From NCBI GenBank assembly GCA_007922305.1, contig ML677385.1:3497235-3561234 (forward strand): a DNA stretch of 64,000 nucleotides, read 5' to 3'. Of the stretch, positions 10,251 to 23,088 are shown piece by piece. This stretch comes from Dermatemys mawii (lineage: Eukaryota > Chordata > Testudines > Dermatemydidae). The position numbers and the translations under genes were made by a program. Below the pieces are notes generated by a model. The model was not told the origin of the DNA. It worked only from the letters and a program-made list of their open reading frames with translations, and ran no database searches. Each line of letters starts with the position of its first letter. Position 1 is the stretch's first letter.

Positions 10251-11090
10251 AACCCAGAAACAAGTGTGAACTCCTAGAGCACTATAACAGTCTTACCATG
10301 GAGTCTCAGAAGTCCCTTTGGGGTTCCAGTCTATCTTGCCACCCTGGCAAAATGGACTAAGCGATAGATGGTCATTTTATACCAAAAAAACAATGTTCAG
10401 GTTACTCCCTCACTTCAGGTCAATTGCATTCAACTCTCAAACCAAAGAGAACACCTATAACCAGTCCTGTAATAAACTAAAGATTTATTAACTAAGAAGA
10501 GAAATAAGAGACTTATTTACAAGGTTAAAATGGGAAACATACACACACAAATGAGTTACAATCTTAAATTGAAAAAGGTAACATAAGCTCCTACAATAGC
10601 AGCTCTTTATGGCCTTTAGGGCTGACCTATGCCGAGCATCATGGGGATTTCTTGCTTATGTTTGGGATTCTTTGCCCTCAGATTCCACACAGCAAAAAGA
10701 TCAACCTCTTTCCTTGTCAGGGATTTTTATCCCCTTCACCCCAGAGTCCAAACTGATGGGATGCATTCTTGCACAGACCTCCCCTTCCTGAAGGGAATGA
10801 GGAATGCACTCAACAAGGTCTCTGCCCTTTGGTGCTACACAGTGCCTCGTTTGCCTTCAGTAGCCATCTTGTGTGCAGGATGAGCACATTTCCTTAATAA
10901 ACGTGTTTTTTCCTGTTTGATGAGATACGCAGTGACAGAGGTTTACAATGCAAAGACTCCATGTGACTTTATACCCTGGGATACAGATATTATAAGCAGG
11001 ATTAATACATGCAGCATACTACAAGCATTTCATAAAATCTGAACACTACACACATTCTTATAACACTAATATCCATTTAAACTATACTAA
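10251..11090 (-). repeat. Possible LTR-related repeat, unclassified
   Basis: The segment contains phrases that recur in reptile interspersed repeats (for example TAAAGATTTATTAACTAAG and GCATTTCATAAAATCTGAACA). The latter suggest an endogenous-retrovirus LTR on the minus strand. I cannot mark its ends or a duplication, so this is a weak call. Confidence 0.3.
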
Positions 11091-13050
11091 GCCACAGGTG
11101 AGCCAGACTGGTTTTTAGCTGTGCATTTGTCAGTGTTCAGCAAGGCCTGGGGCCTTGGCATGAGCTGGCACTGATCTGCCAGTGTCAGCTGCCTAAGGCA
11201 GCAGTAAAGTGAATTTGTTGTTCTCCCCAAATGAGAAGGTACCAATAAGTGGTAGGCTCTGGGACCGGACTCTTTAGGGGAAACTGCGTGCTTGTAGGCA
11301 TGGATGATAGGAAATATATCTGAGCTTGTCAGTTTTTGGATATGTTGCTTGGGTCTCACATGTGAGTGAGTTAGGTGCTGGGGCACTGTGCCCCTAATAA
11401 ATTCTCCTCAGAATGGGTAATGTATGGGTGTGATATTTGCTCCTTTATTGTTTTGATGAGACTTTTATTGAATATAAATGCAAAGGGAGCTAAGTAAGTA
11501 AGAACAAAATTCAACAGGCATTCAAAATGAACAGTAAAGACAATTGTGCATAGTTAGTGTAGACAGACAGAGGTTAACTAGACTTCAGTTAATACTTAAC
11601 GATTAGTCAGCTTTTCTTATGAGAGAGAGAGAAGTCCCAAGAATAGAAGAAAAGATCAGAGCAGACCTACTGTGACTGTCTCACAACTACAGGAGAAATT
11701 GCCTAAACACAGGAACAGGTCAATTAAGACCAGTTTCTGCCACCTTTACTCCGTTGAATCTTACCTTATTTCACCAGCAGTCTCCTCAGAGTCAGTTGGA
11801 GTGGCTGTGGAGAACAGGCATCGTTGAGAAGCTATATGGGTGCAGAATTTGGCCCTTGCTGTTTCTCAGAGAGATTGTGGCCAAGTTCTGCTTTGTCTTA
11901 TATGATATACAACCCCAGTTTGCTGGGGTATTCATCTGCAAAATGCACTCTCTTTTTCATAGACAAACAGGAAACAATTTGAGGCAAAACTCCATATTGT
12001 ATTGCTTTATGTGAAACTGGGCCATTTATTTTTTTCTGATTGCACCAACAGCATAAATATTTTTCTACAGCTCTGCCCAGTAAGAGTCAAATCTCTCACT
12101 CGCCCATGTCAAGGGGAGGTTGTAGTGACATTATTTTGTATAAAATGAGCTTATTGTCCCTCAATGATTTCCACAACAATTTTGCCTTAGTTTACAATTC
12201 AGAATGAGGATTTCTCTACCTTCCTATATGCCAAACTCAACATTCCAAAGAATCTATCAAATATCATCCTCCTGCCCTGACATCATTACCAATAATAAAG
12301 GTTCTGCAGTCAGAATTTAGCAAACATTTTTATTGACAATCCACACTGAAGATTAGAATCCATCTTGCTCTTTTTTATAATTTTATTGATTTTCTGATAC
12401 TAACAGCAGTAGAAACTTATCATTAGAAAAGCTGGTGTCCTCAACGACATTTCTCGAATCTCCAGAGGTAAGGAGAGAACCAGCTCTCTGCAGTTAGCAA
12501 GGGGAAAGATGGAACATTCAGCTTGACTATTTAGGCTAAATATGATGGCTCAAGGGTAAAGAAAGGACTTCCTCACAACCTACTCCATGTGGCAATGGAT
12601 GAAGTTCACAAAAGACTTGAAATGGTCACTGAAGACTCCAGCGAGTATGTATGACTTGAAGACAGTAAGGAGGAATGGATTTATGAAGCAGTACCCATTT
12701 TACAATCAGTTTTCTAATCCTAAGCAAGATTTAATATCATTTTTATTCACTTATTTTTCACAATAGTGGAAGGAACCTGTTCCCTAGATCCATTTTGTTT
12801 TTGTGTTGAATTTAGTGTCTATATTATATGGTACAGTGACATTGCAGCCTCACAAATCAGGGACAGATTACTGGAGCCATGAGAGTTTGCACTAACTGAA
12901 GATCTGCTCCCCAGCATTCGCTGATTATGCAGTACAGTATTTCCCTCTTCCCCCAGAATGACTTGTTTCTTCCTCTTTAACGTTCTAATATTCACTGCAA
13001 CTCCTGTGGTTTATTTCCCCTCTTACTCTGCAGTTTCTCTTCACTGAGCT
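11091..13050. other. No gene recognised
   Basis: Mixed unique-looking sequence. No exon, RNA gene or repeat that I can support. Confidence 0.35.
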
Positions 13051-13850
13051 GAACATTCATGCATGTTTTCTCTGTTCAGCCCTGTAGTTGGTCGGCTCTC
13101 AAGTTGGGCTCAGCCATTGTCTCTTTACATCTCTTGCCCTCTGGAACCTCAACTCTTGGGCAAGCTCACTGTTTCCCACAGGAGCTGAGCTCACTCCTGG
13201 GGTCCTCTCTGAGTCCAGTTACCCCTCATCAGTGGCATTGCTTCTTAGGTCCAGCTACAGGGCACTGAGAGAGAGCAGGCATCCAGAGCCCCTCTCAGGG
13301 CTGCAGTGTGTCTGTCTGAGGAAAGGGAAAGCTGGTAACTACCTCCATGTTGGCTTTTTAGCAACCGCTCCTCTTGGGAATCTTCCCCCCTGTTTTGTGG
13401 CCAGCGTCACCTTTTTAAGCTCTCCTTTTTCAGGTAAAGAGCATGCTCTGCACAGGTGCCTTAATCACCACTGCCTGCATGCAGGGACGCTCATTAGGCT
13501 TGCTGTCAATGGAGTGGGGACAAGTCCCATCACAACCCTCCATACAGGGAATCAGTGTTACAGATTTAAGAAACAGACTGGCAAATTCTGCTTTTCCTCC
13601 TCCAGCAGCCTCAAAGAACAAGTCTGTACGTGAGGATTCAGCTCTTTGCAGGTTATGCAAAACCAAGGTGATTTGTAGAGGCTTGAGTGGGCTATTTTCT
13701 TGGATTCTTTTTGTCTTGCTTGCCAAGCAAATGCCAACAGGGGGAGTTTCAGATCTACCTCAGACTTATAGTGCTACAATATCCTCAGCTATAGTGAAGT
13801 TGATCATGGGGGTAAAAGTTATTGGAAATTCAGGAAAATAAACACCTTAC
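13051..13850. other. C+T-rich stretch with overlapping open frames, unexplained
   Basis: Three overlapping plus-strand frames of 69, 181 and 132 codons lie at 13059-13268, 13088-13633 and 13443-13841. None shows a domain, and the composition (C/T-rich, few TA-containing stops) is enough to explain them. It may be a decayed repeat. Confidence 0.3.
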
Positions 13851-16800
13851 CCTTGTCTTCTTAATGCTTCCTCCCCTTAAGGAAACATTTCAGTGGCTCT
13901 TCTTCAGACTGAAAGCAAAGTTACAGTTCCCATTTCTGGTTCAACTTCAGCATTCTCTTTTTAAAAAGAGATCTCAGGGGAAATAGTTCCATGCTATGTT
14001 TTCCTGGAGTGGAAGAAAACTAAAATTTCTCTGGAATGAGTCAAAACCAGGCTTTTTTTACTCAGCCTCCATATCCCACTTCCTGAAAAACAAACAAACA
14101 AAGAAAACCTATCACCCCACAACCAGTGCCAACTCTGGTGGTCAGGTACAGTAGAATTCTCTTCCTCATTTTGTATAATCTAAAATCTGAATGCGAAGAT
14201 CTTACAAACCAAAATTCTGCCTCCTGGCTTATCCCCAATATCAGTGCATAACAGCAAATATGTAGCCAAATGGCAAGTGCAAAATATTCTGTAAAAGAGA
14301 AGAGGAGAAACTGTGGGCAGTAAAAGATATTTTAAAATATTAGGAAAGTTGGTCTCTGTTCTTGAAAGACAAACACAAAAGCCATGTTTATGTAGTAATT
14401 ATTGAATGAGATCTTGTTTTGATAAGATGCTCTTGTATCTTTTTAAAAGATAGGATAGAAAGGATTTATGCAATGCAGCAATGTAATTCTACCAATCACT
14501 GGCTTTGATTTCTTTAGCCACAGCCCCACAATTGCAGAGTTTTTCATTTGTTATTTGTTGTCACTTTGACATTGTCGTCTTAGTAGAAACACTCCATCCT
14601 TTTTCATGTCTGATACTGACTGCTCAGATAGGCCATTTCTAGACCCCGGAGTTTTGTCAATGCAAGTTGTGCAGACAATCTTCCAGCTGACTGGCATTTC
14701 CAGGTCTTTGTCAATGTAGTAACTCTTAAAATTTATTTTGTATTGCATTTTCAACCATTGTATTTTAACACTTTGTTCAATGGGAAGAGATCAACACAAA
14801 TGGTTTTATCTACTAACATTTTCAGATAGAGATACCACCATTCATTCCTTACTATTTTTTCTCAAATGTCCCTCTGTAACGAAGAGTTGTGCAGGTACCA
14901 GTAACATTTTCATGTAAACCAAAGTCATAACATAGATCAGTGAAATACGTGAATGCTTTTTCTGGCGGAAAACAGACCAATAATTTCTTCATCTGCAAAA
15001 GACAATGACTAATCCAACGATTAACATGAACAGTACACTTACAGACCTAGCCATATCATTAATTCCCCAGAAACAAAGAGTTTCAGCTCTCTGAGCATAC
15101 ATTCAATCCCAGCAGGCCCAGGGTGAGGAAGTCTAATTCCATGTCCAGAGCTGCTGCTTTTAGCTGACAGCCTGAACTACAGCACCAGAACCATTTAAAG
15201 GACATTTTATACTCACTCACAATGTCACTTTTTCCTGTGCCCCTTAAAGTGACATTTCACTTGGGCAAGATTGGCACATAAATACTGAAATGTGATCGCA
15301 TGTATTTTATGTGATTATCCATGCTCAGAAGAGGAAGTAATGATCTGACAACTGATTAGAGCTCTAATAGATGTGAAAAAGAGAAGAGATAGAGACTCAG
15401 GTAGGAACTAAACTATGCTATGTGGAAGGCACAGATATTATGGTGATGAGCAGCAGTTCAAACCCCTCAGATAGATGAATATACACATTTTTGCAAGATA
15501 ATCATATTTCATTATTATTTTCAGCATAGTCATTATTTTTATAAAAGGATTATAACAGCATTGAATCTCAGTGTATAGGGTCTAAGATGCCTCTTTGTAT
15601 GTGTAGACTACAATACTAAAATTCAATCTTTTAAACCATCATAAACATCATTGTAACCTGTAAAATAACAAAGTAATTGTAAGCACTGACCTAGACATGG
15701 GAAGTCAAAGATGTCTCTGGTTGAATAATATTCTTAATAGAAACTAATGGTAAATGGGAATATAATTGATGATTGCCTAGATACAGAACGTCAAATGCCA
15801 CATAATCCAAAGTAAAAAGTAATGTGCATGTGTTCCCAAAGATACTCTTCAAATGGAGGAGCTGTATATCAAAACCTTATTTCCTGGCAATGAATTTTAA
15901 GTAAGTGCCCAGGGGCATCAGGTCACTGATGTTTCTACTTTGCAAAGTGGGTGGGCTATGAAAGCTCTTAAAACCCTTCAAAGCAAATTTTTTTCAACTA
16001 GATTTAACTGACCAAAACTTTTCAAGAAAAATACCTGAAATAATTAGGAGAATGAAAAGCAGGTCAGAAAACTTGGCCCGTGGCTGAGGATTTACATAAA
16101 TAGGCCTAACCTTTGACTTGAAAATAAAAGGTAAGTACAGAGCTCTGACAGAACAGCAGGTCATTGGCATTTGCTCTATAAAGTCCTGCTTCTGATGCTA
16201 TGACAAAAATGCCAAGAATTCCACTGATCATTGTGTGCTGATAGGGCTCAAAAGGTATGCGGTCAGGCTAGCAGAAACCCAGCCTACCTGACCAATTGAA
16301 ACTGCAGTACTCCCACTCATTTTACAACCTGCAAGCTGTGAGCCTGGGAAAGCCTTTGGAAACTAATTCCTTCTAAAAAGGAGGAAGATGCCTTCCCAGA
16401 AGGGTGATTTTGAATTCTTGTGGTTTGGACAGCATATAAAATAGTTACTACCCAGTCCTCAAGTGAGCAACACAGTAGTTGCCTCCAAAGCATGTATTGT
16501 TCAAAAGGCTCTATAATCAATATTGAATTTACTAGTCAGGATCAATCCCAAATTGAGCAATACTCAGTTCTGGGGTTTTGTCAAGGCTGGTCTCTACTTA
16601 ATAGCAATACACAGCTGTGGAAGTGGTAATAGTGTGTGGTAGCTTAATTGCCTGAAGTATTAGTTCTATTCATTCGATCCTAGGTGGTGATCCTAAAGAG
16701 TAAGCATAGCTTCATGTTATAGCATACATCTGTGCTACTTCCTTTTTGTCTGGTGATGGCTCCTTATTTAGGAATCTGAAAGTAAAAGATGAACCAAACA

Positions 16801-17370
16801 AAACCACACTTTGCATTTTTGTGTCTACTTCTATCACAATAACAGAGAAAGCTATGAAATAAATCTTCACATTTCTACAGTGAGCAAAGAAAAAAATCAT
16901 GAAAGCCAAAACAATAAATGAAAAATGTTTTATGTTTTCTTATGTTACACAGAGACAGATTCAGTTTCCTATTACACTTCTAGGCACAAACATACATAAA
17001 ATATCCTACAGGCTGTCTCCAACTTGTTTTTCTAATTAATTAAAAGTGATCTATTACAGAAAACCTAAAGGAATGTCAAAGATGCTCTTGTCTGTACTGC
17101 TTTTGTCTCACTTGCTGCAACAGAGAGGGAAGCTGTTGATGCCTGTCTAGTAGATTATTGAAGGGTGGCTGTACTTTCAGTATTAAATCAGGAGAGGCTG
17201 GAGATGTGGATTAATTCTTTCTTCCCCACTGACAGACTGTTACTGCAGTTCTCAGATAAAGTTTCCACTGGAGTTCATGGAATTTAAGATCAGCCAGTCT
17301 TGTGGCTAACCTCCCAGTCATTTCTGTTCCCTGTAGTATTCTTTACACTTGTAGACCTCTGTGGCTGCTC
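13851..17370. other. No gene recognised
   Basis: About 3.5 kb of A/T-rich sequence. I found no coding domain, tRNA-like fold or clear transposon end. Confidence 0.35.
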
Positions 17371-17377
17371 ACAGATG

Positions 17378-17437
17378 GGTTTGATCCAAAGCCTTTGGAA
17401 ATCAATGGAAACACTTCCAATGACTTCAGTGGGCTTG
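17378..17437. repeat. Foldback MITE fragment
   Basis: GGTTTGATCCAAAGCC faces an inverted partner; the inner halves are AAATCAATGGAAACACTTCC and CCAATGACTTCAGTGGGCTT. The form matches the copy at 54602-54659. Confidence 0.45.
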
Positions 17438-19379
17438 TGCACCATAGCTTAGCATCTTCTAAGAATGTGACATGGGATAATACATAATGCAGAGCAGGTA
17501 CTTCTCTATACCAAAATGGGTTTTGGAGGGGGGATGGGATTGATGGCCCTGTTAATGATCATCACATTTTGTTGGGGCAGAGGATATATTCACAATCAAT
17601 TTCCCCCCACCTAGTTTTCACTGTCCTTCACCTGAGGAATTCTGCACAGAACATTGTTGCTTGACTGGCCCCAAAAGGCACAGTCTCTAGAACACATGCT
17701 CCTTGCTGTCACACAAAGGACTGGGTGTCTCACATATAGTGGGCCCCTCACTTATATTTCCTGAATGGTTATTAGGCCAGAATGCATGAAACTGCTGGGA
17801 TTAAAGAGAAATTAAAATGACTTACTGCTAGACTCTTGATATGTCATGTCTATAGGGCACAATTCAGATACTAGACCTAGCCATAGCCCATCCCCAGCTC
17901 CGAGCCGCAGCTGGGCTCTACTCTTATGGAGTATTACTGCCATTTTGAGTGGGCAGGATCCTTTGGGAAGTGGCTGCAGAGCAGCTCTATGGCCTTTGCT
18001 GACCCTCACCTTTCTTCCCAGAGGTTAAATCCACCATTCCATTGCTGCTTCCTTATCTACTGCCGCAGATTGGGGAGAATCATTGGGGGAGGCAATGCTT
18101 CACCCAGTGTCCCTTCATAGCTGGGGACTCTCCATAACTGAGTGACAGGCAGACTGAAAATGAGGAGGGCAAAAGGTGCCTCCCCCTCCCAAGCACTGGA
18201 GCTGGCTGACGACTCTGAAATGGTAATAGGTACCCACTGCTTGCAGACCACTGGTAATGGGGGAGTTCTGCTCAGGTCCCCTATAACACCCTCTAACAAC
18301 TAATATTTTGAGTGAATCTGGCTGGTTATCTTCATCTTCAGACCTCCGTTTTGTATCCACAAAGGTTTTCCTCTGTAAAGGGCTACTTCTCTCCCTGTCC
18401 AGCAGTAGCTTCTGTGTTTCCTCTGCTGTGGAGAGACTGGGACCAAGAAGCAAAGAGACCAATGGAGGGTCCAAGTTCATTCTGAGAGCCCATGAGACTT
18501 GACTAGCATGTCTTTCCCTCCTCCAGTGGCTGACTATCATCAGGTGCAATCAAACAGGCGTGTGTTATAAGTACAGATACGTTGGCAGAAGTCCCCAAAG
18601 ATCTTGGGAACAGGCAGATTACACATGCTCTGTTTCTACGTACATACTATGTAAATGGGTGAACTCAGCGGACTTGGAGGTTTTGTGAGGTTCTGAAACT
18701 TTTTCAGACATTTCGTGTTTTGTGATGACATCAATAGGTCCAAGATTTAACTCCAGATGCTTTAGCAGGGGTTCAAGATGTAAACTTAAGATAATGTACT
18801 TTTCTGCATCAATATGGACAGGACCTATGGTATTTTAATAGAAAAACTTAATGTATTCATATGTATTTAATATGTTTATAGTTATTGTCTTGTTTAAAGA
18901 TGCAGACTATCATACAAATTTCATCCAGTAAGTAACCATGACTCTCACAGAAATGTGAGATGCACTGATCTGTTGGATTGCTAATTAATTATAATTCCTC
19001 TTTGCCTATAACCAGCATAAAATGAACCACAAGGGAGACGTGAGAATCATTTACTCTCAGGGAAACCAGAGCATTGAAATCAGGACAGTGGTAACTTTGA
19101 TTTGCAGTGTGTAGGTACTTCTCTTCTCTATTGAAGGAGGAAAGGAGGAGGGCTCATTAGAGAAATTCAATGAGATTCTGATACAGAGGAAAAGCCATTC
19201 TGCTGTCACCAAATATCATCACTTGTTAGGAAATACTGAATGCAAGCAAGAGGTGGGGGTGGAAAACTTAGAGTGGTCGGTGCATGGGGCTAACACGGAG
19301 ACGTCAGAAGACTAACATACAGCAGCATAATGTCTGGCAGACAGTATAACATATTTTAGTCATGCTCTTCTTTGCTGCC
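17438..19379. other. No gene recognised; unexplained 144-codon minus frame
   Basis: The minus frame at 18115-18549 has 144 codons and a stretch rich in charged residues (TKRRSEDEDNQPDS). I do not recognise it. Shorter frames overlap it on both strands. It could be an exon or a chance frame. Confidence 0.3.
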
Positions 19380-19456
19380 CAGGCAAATCGGGAGTGATTT
19401 CAGTGGAGTTACTCCCAATTTGCACTGGAGTAACTGGGAACAGAATCTGGCTTAAG
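19380..19456. repeat. Foldback MITE fragment
   Basis: Contains GATTTCAGTGGAGTTACTCC and AATTTGCACTGGAGTAACT, then CAGAATCTGGCTTA. These match halves of the foldback family best seen at 48164-48273. Confidence 0.4.
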
Positions 19457-20160
19457 GGTTACACACATGCCTGCATGCAAACCTAGCAAGTGTCACTTTC
19501 AAATATGCCAAATGCTGTGCATTTTCTAATAGCCATCTGGATTTTAATATTTTTTTATTATCTCCTGCTGTGCTAAAGAGCTGTTCAGGCCATGCACACA
19601 GAGGTAGGAAACAGGCATTCGAAAACAAAACTTGCAATATTGGGCCAATGTTGATTTATTGTTTCCCAGTACAATGATAAATGTAATCCCAAAGGGGCCA
19701 AATTCATTAGGAAATTAGTTGGTGGTTTAGTATACATTGAAGTGTAAATGATTTGGAAAGAATCTTTCAGAATACTTTACAGTACTTATCTGTCTTCCAC
19801 TGCAAGATGCAAGGAAGAAGGATTGTCCTCATGAACTGACAGATCTTGTGGATGATGAGCTTTTCCTAAATGTTCTAAGACATCCCATCACCCTGCTCCT
19901 TACTAGAAGCTGCACCAATTGAAACAGCAGCAGTGGAAGATGAGAGCTTTGGTTTTTGTAACATTTTCCATTGTGACTTTTGAAAAAAAGAAGCTGCTTC
20001 CTTTGAGCTCACTGAAACTGTTCCAACTCTGATAAGAGGAGCTTACCCTCTGGAATCTGAAAGTCCATGTCTTTTTGAGTAGACTGGGGAAGGCCCAAGC
20101 ACGGCATGATGGATCACATGTCCATCTTTTTTTTCCTAAGTTGTCTTTCATTTTAACTCT
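19450..20160 (-). pseudogene. hAT transposase remnant with dimerisation region
   Basis: On the minus strand, near 19480-19590, the frame reads PEQLFSTAGDNKKILKSRW and then LLENAQHLAYLKV. This matches the C-terminal dimerisation region of hAT transposases (ERxFSxxGxI, then PENVxxLxFLK). Just upstream, in another frame, lies WETINQHWPNIASF, which corresponds to the usual hAT WW/YPxLAxLA region, so at least one frameshift separates them. Upstream sequence to about 20160 is lysine- and serine-rich and may belong to the same protein, but I cannot align it. This subfamily differs from the hAT element at 2173-3866. It is non-functional. Confidence 0.55.
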
Positions 20161-22050
20161 GAACAGTTCTAGGCCTTTTAAAGGTTGGGTCTAAGTTTTA
20201 GTGCGGACCTCAGAAGATAGGCTGGAATAATCCTTCCACTACTAAAGGGAATGGTGCACAGTAATAGCTGACTCAGCCAAGCAGGCTATAGTGTCAAATT
20301 TTTAATACACCACTCAGAAGGCATGTTTGTCATATGTAGATCTTCAGACACCAAAGATTTGACCTCCTTTCTTTCTGTATCTGGTGGTTTCTCCAGCAAT
20401 GGGAGAAGTTTCTGTAAATAGACGTCAGACCTCACCAGTAATGCTTGAAAATTTGCAATCTGGAATTGCAATTTCATTGATTAAATGTAACTTTCCCCCC
20501 AGTTTATACAAGCACTTTGACTTTTTGTCTTGGTGCACAGACTTTGAAGGTCTTTCAAGGCTACCTCTCTTCCTTGTTTTGACTTTGTTTAGAAGTGGAA
20601 GGACAGAAATATCACAAGAAAGTTTATTCTCAGGATAATTTTGATCTCTCTCAAACCTGAAGAAATGCTTGGCAGCTCACAAGAAAGACAGTTGTAAAAT
20701 GCTCAGCCTGATGGGGAAACCAAAACAAGGTGATTTGGGATAAGCACCAGAAATGAACTGTCTCTAAATCTTCTGAAGTTCACCAATGATTAAAATGTAA
20801 TCTATTATCATTTACTCTCTATAGAACACCAAATATGTAACTGGTGCTTCACTGACAGAGATGAGGTCAGGGTACCTGCTCTGAACAGCTTAAGATCTTA
20901 ATGGACAACATATAGGTAAGAAATGGGAAATAACAAAAATCAAGTGTGTGTGAGAGAGAATAATACTGATTAGCATTGCTGGTTGGTTCTGTGATTTTTG
21001 ATTGAATTGTTACTATCAATCCTCTCAAGTTAATACTTCGATGGAGGGAGGAATAGGGTTTGTAGGCCTCAGTGTAGGATGGACTTTAAGGAGGAAGGGG
21101 AGGAAGCATTGGGAAAGGGGTCAGGAAGAGTATCCAGGTCATGCATACAAGAAGGTGCAAAGATGGGAATGGGAGAATGTATAGTGACGTGCAGAAGAAA
21201 TATCCTGAAGCCATGTGAATTCAATCCAGCAATCCACCATGTATTATCTGCACTTATCAAATAATTAATTATCCCCTTCCATGGTTTACAGGTAGAACGA
21301 GTATTTTGTTGTTGTGGGAATGATTTTTTTGAAAGCTATTTGTGTCCTGCCAGGTGAAAAGATTTAAAGATAGTGAGATGTGTGGAGACGCAAAGTGAGG
21401 CGGAGTTTCCAAAAAGCAAATTTTGATATATCCATGAGTGATCCAGAGACTCAGCATTGTGCTTTAGGTTTCTGTCACTTAAGTGGTATAACATGAGCTC
21501 GATAATGAAACTACAAAATGGTGTTTGCCTACAAAAAAGTGAAGCCCATCAATTGCCTAATCATTTTGCTTGTTGTTCTTCATAGTTGATAGGCCAGTTC
21601 ACTGGATTAGAAGCAGTACTATAGCAAATCATATAACTCACTAATTGGAATTAGGGAAGGAAGACCCCATTTCCATGATGGTACAGTAGTCAATCAAACA
21701 AGAAACTACTGTATTGTCTGTTACTGGCAGATTGCCTTATCACTTACCATTTTTAGCTGTTTGGAAATAAAGCACACGGGAAAGATTTTTATGAGTGAGG
21801 ATATGTTTAAATAAAGAAATAAATAGATACATGCTTTTACAAGAAGTTTGGTTTTAAGTTACCTTTTGTGACTCGTATAACAGAGGAGCTTTATGTGATG
21901 TCAACTAGTAGTTAATCTGCATGAGTCACTACAGTGTGAATTCAACAGAATTAGCTTCATTCAGAGCCAAGATGAAGGAGTATGGAGTATTATGGCCACA
22001 AAGATTTAGCGGCCTTGAATATTTTATTACATAAGGAACAATATCTCACT
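20161..22050. other. No gene recognised
   Basis: A minus frame at 20286-20477 (63 codons) could be an upstream part of the hAT remnant but has no clear motif. The rest shows nothing that I can identify. Confidence 0.3.
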
Positions 22051-22054
22051 GGCT

Positions 22055-22170
22055 TAAGATGTTGAATTTCCACTGAAGTCCACTCCAGTGAAATCAGCTG
22101 AAGTGTTTCAAATATTTTGGTCAAAACTCAATACTGATTGAAGTCAATGGATTTGAGTCACAGGGTCTGC
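22055..22170. repeat. Decayed foldback element
   Basis: Phrases CCACTGAAGTCCACTCCAG and TTGAAGTCAATGGATTTGAG are the shared foldback core. No ends can be marked. Confidence 0.35.
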
Positions 22171-22179
22171 ACAGGTCTC

Positions 22180-22645
22180 TGTGTCCTTCCCCTGTGTTCT
22201 GTCCAACAGAAATAAAGGTCTTCACACCCGCTCTCGGTGTTTCACCCAAGTGTCTTTTATTTACAGTGCATAGTCATTGTCTTCAGTGCAAGAAAAGTGC
22301 TCTTACCAATCCCCGAACAGTTACCCTCTCTACCCTGGTTCCTGGGTCTCCAGGCCCCTGAGGCACCTTGCCTGCAGCGAGGAGACAGCTTAACAGCCTC
22401 CTATTCCCTTCCTCGCCTGTCCCCCAACTGAGCATGGCTCAGGGCTTTTCTAGTCCTCTCAGCTCCCAACCTCAGCTGTGTCTATTTAGCCCAGCCTAGT
22501 GCTGTGGGCGAGCCCTCATTAGGGCTCCCAACTGGGCTCCTTGCCGGCTACTCCTAGCCTCTGCCCCTGGCCCTCCTGCCAGAAAGCAGGGTTTAGCCTG
22601 CAGGGGTAGGGCATTCATGGGGTTTTACCCCTGCCCTGCCACAAT
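22180..22645 (-). repeat. Possible solo LTR
   Basis: Read on the minus strand, the segment starts TGTGGCAGGGCAGGGG, which fits the TG start of a retroviral LTR. It carries AATAAA about 380-390 bp downstream (plus strand TTTATT at 22257-22262). It is GC-rich and has no coding frame of note. I cannot see a partner LTR, an internal region or a clean target duplication, so a solo LTR is only a suggestion. A similar TGTGGCAGGGTGG start occurs at 36203. Confidence 0.35.
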
Positions 22646-23087
22646 TTGCCATAGAATCTAGTCAAGATTATTTTCATGGATTTAAATCAAATGCTTGAAA
22701 TGAAACAAAAAGCCCAACAAACCTCTTGAGTGTTTTCTTCTGCCCACTTTTGAAAGACTCTGGGTACCTTGCTTGAGTCCAGACAAGAGAATTTGCATAT
22801 ACTCAGTATGGTGCAGCAGGAAAAACTCAACTGAACCAAAACTTTCCTACAGTATATAGTTTGAAACTGTTGAAGTTGATTTTTTACAGAAATTTGTTGT
22901 GTTTATGGAAAAGTTGTAAATCTAAATCAAAGTTATAAAGTCAAAAACCAGGATTGGACATCTGTATGGAGAACTAGAATATGCCAGAGTTATCATAATG
23001 AATTATCATGAATTTTGGAAAGACTATTAAATCTTCTGCTTCAACCAATCTCCATTAATAAAAACAAACATGGAGCCAGAAAACTTA
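22646..23087. other. No gene recognised
   Basis: A/T-rich sequence, nothing recognised. If the exon at 23089-23715 is real, this is its downstream intron. Confidence 0.3.
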
Positions 23088-23088
23088 C

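Noticed and set aside
22180..22645. Full endogenous retrovirus
   Set aside because: No gag, pol or env frame or partner LTR is visible nearby; only a possible solo LTR is reported.
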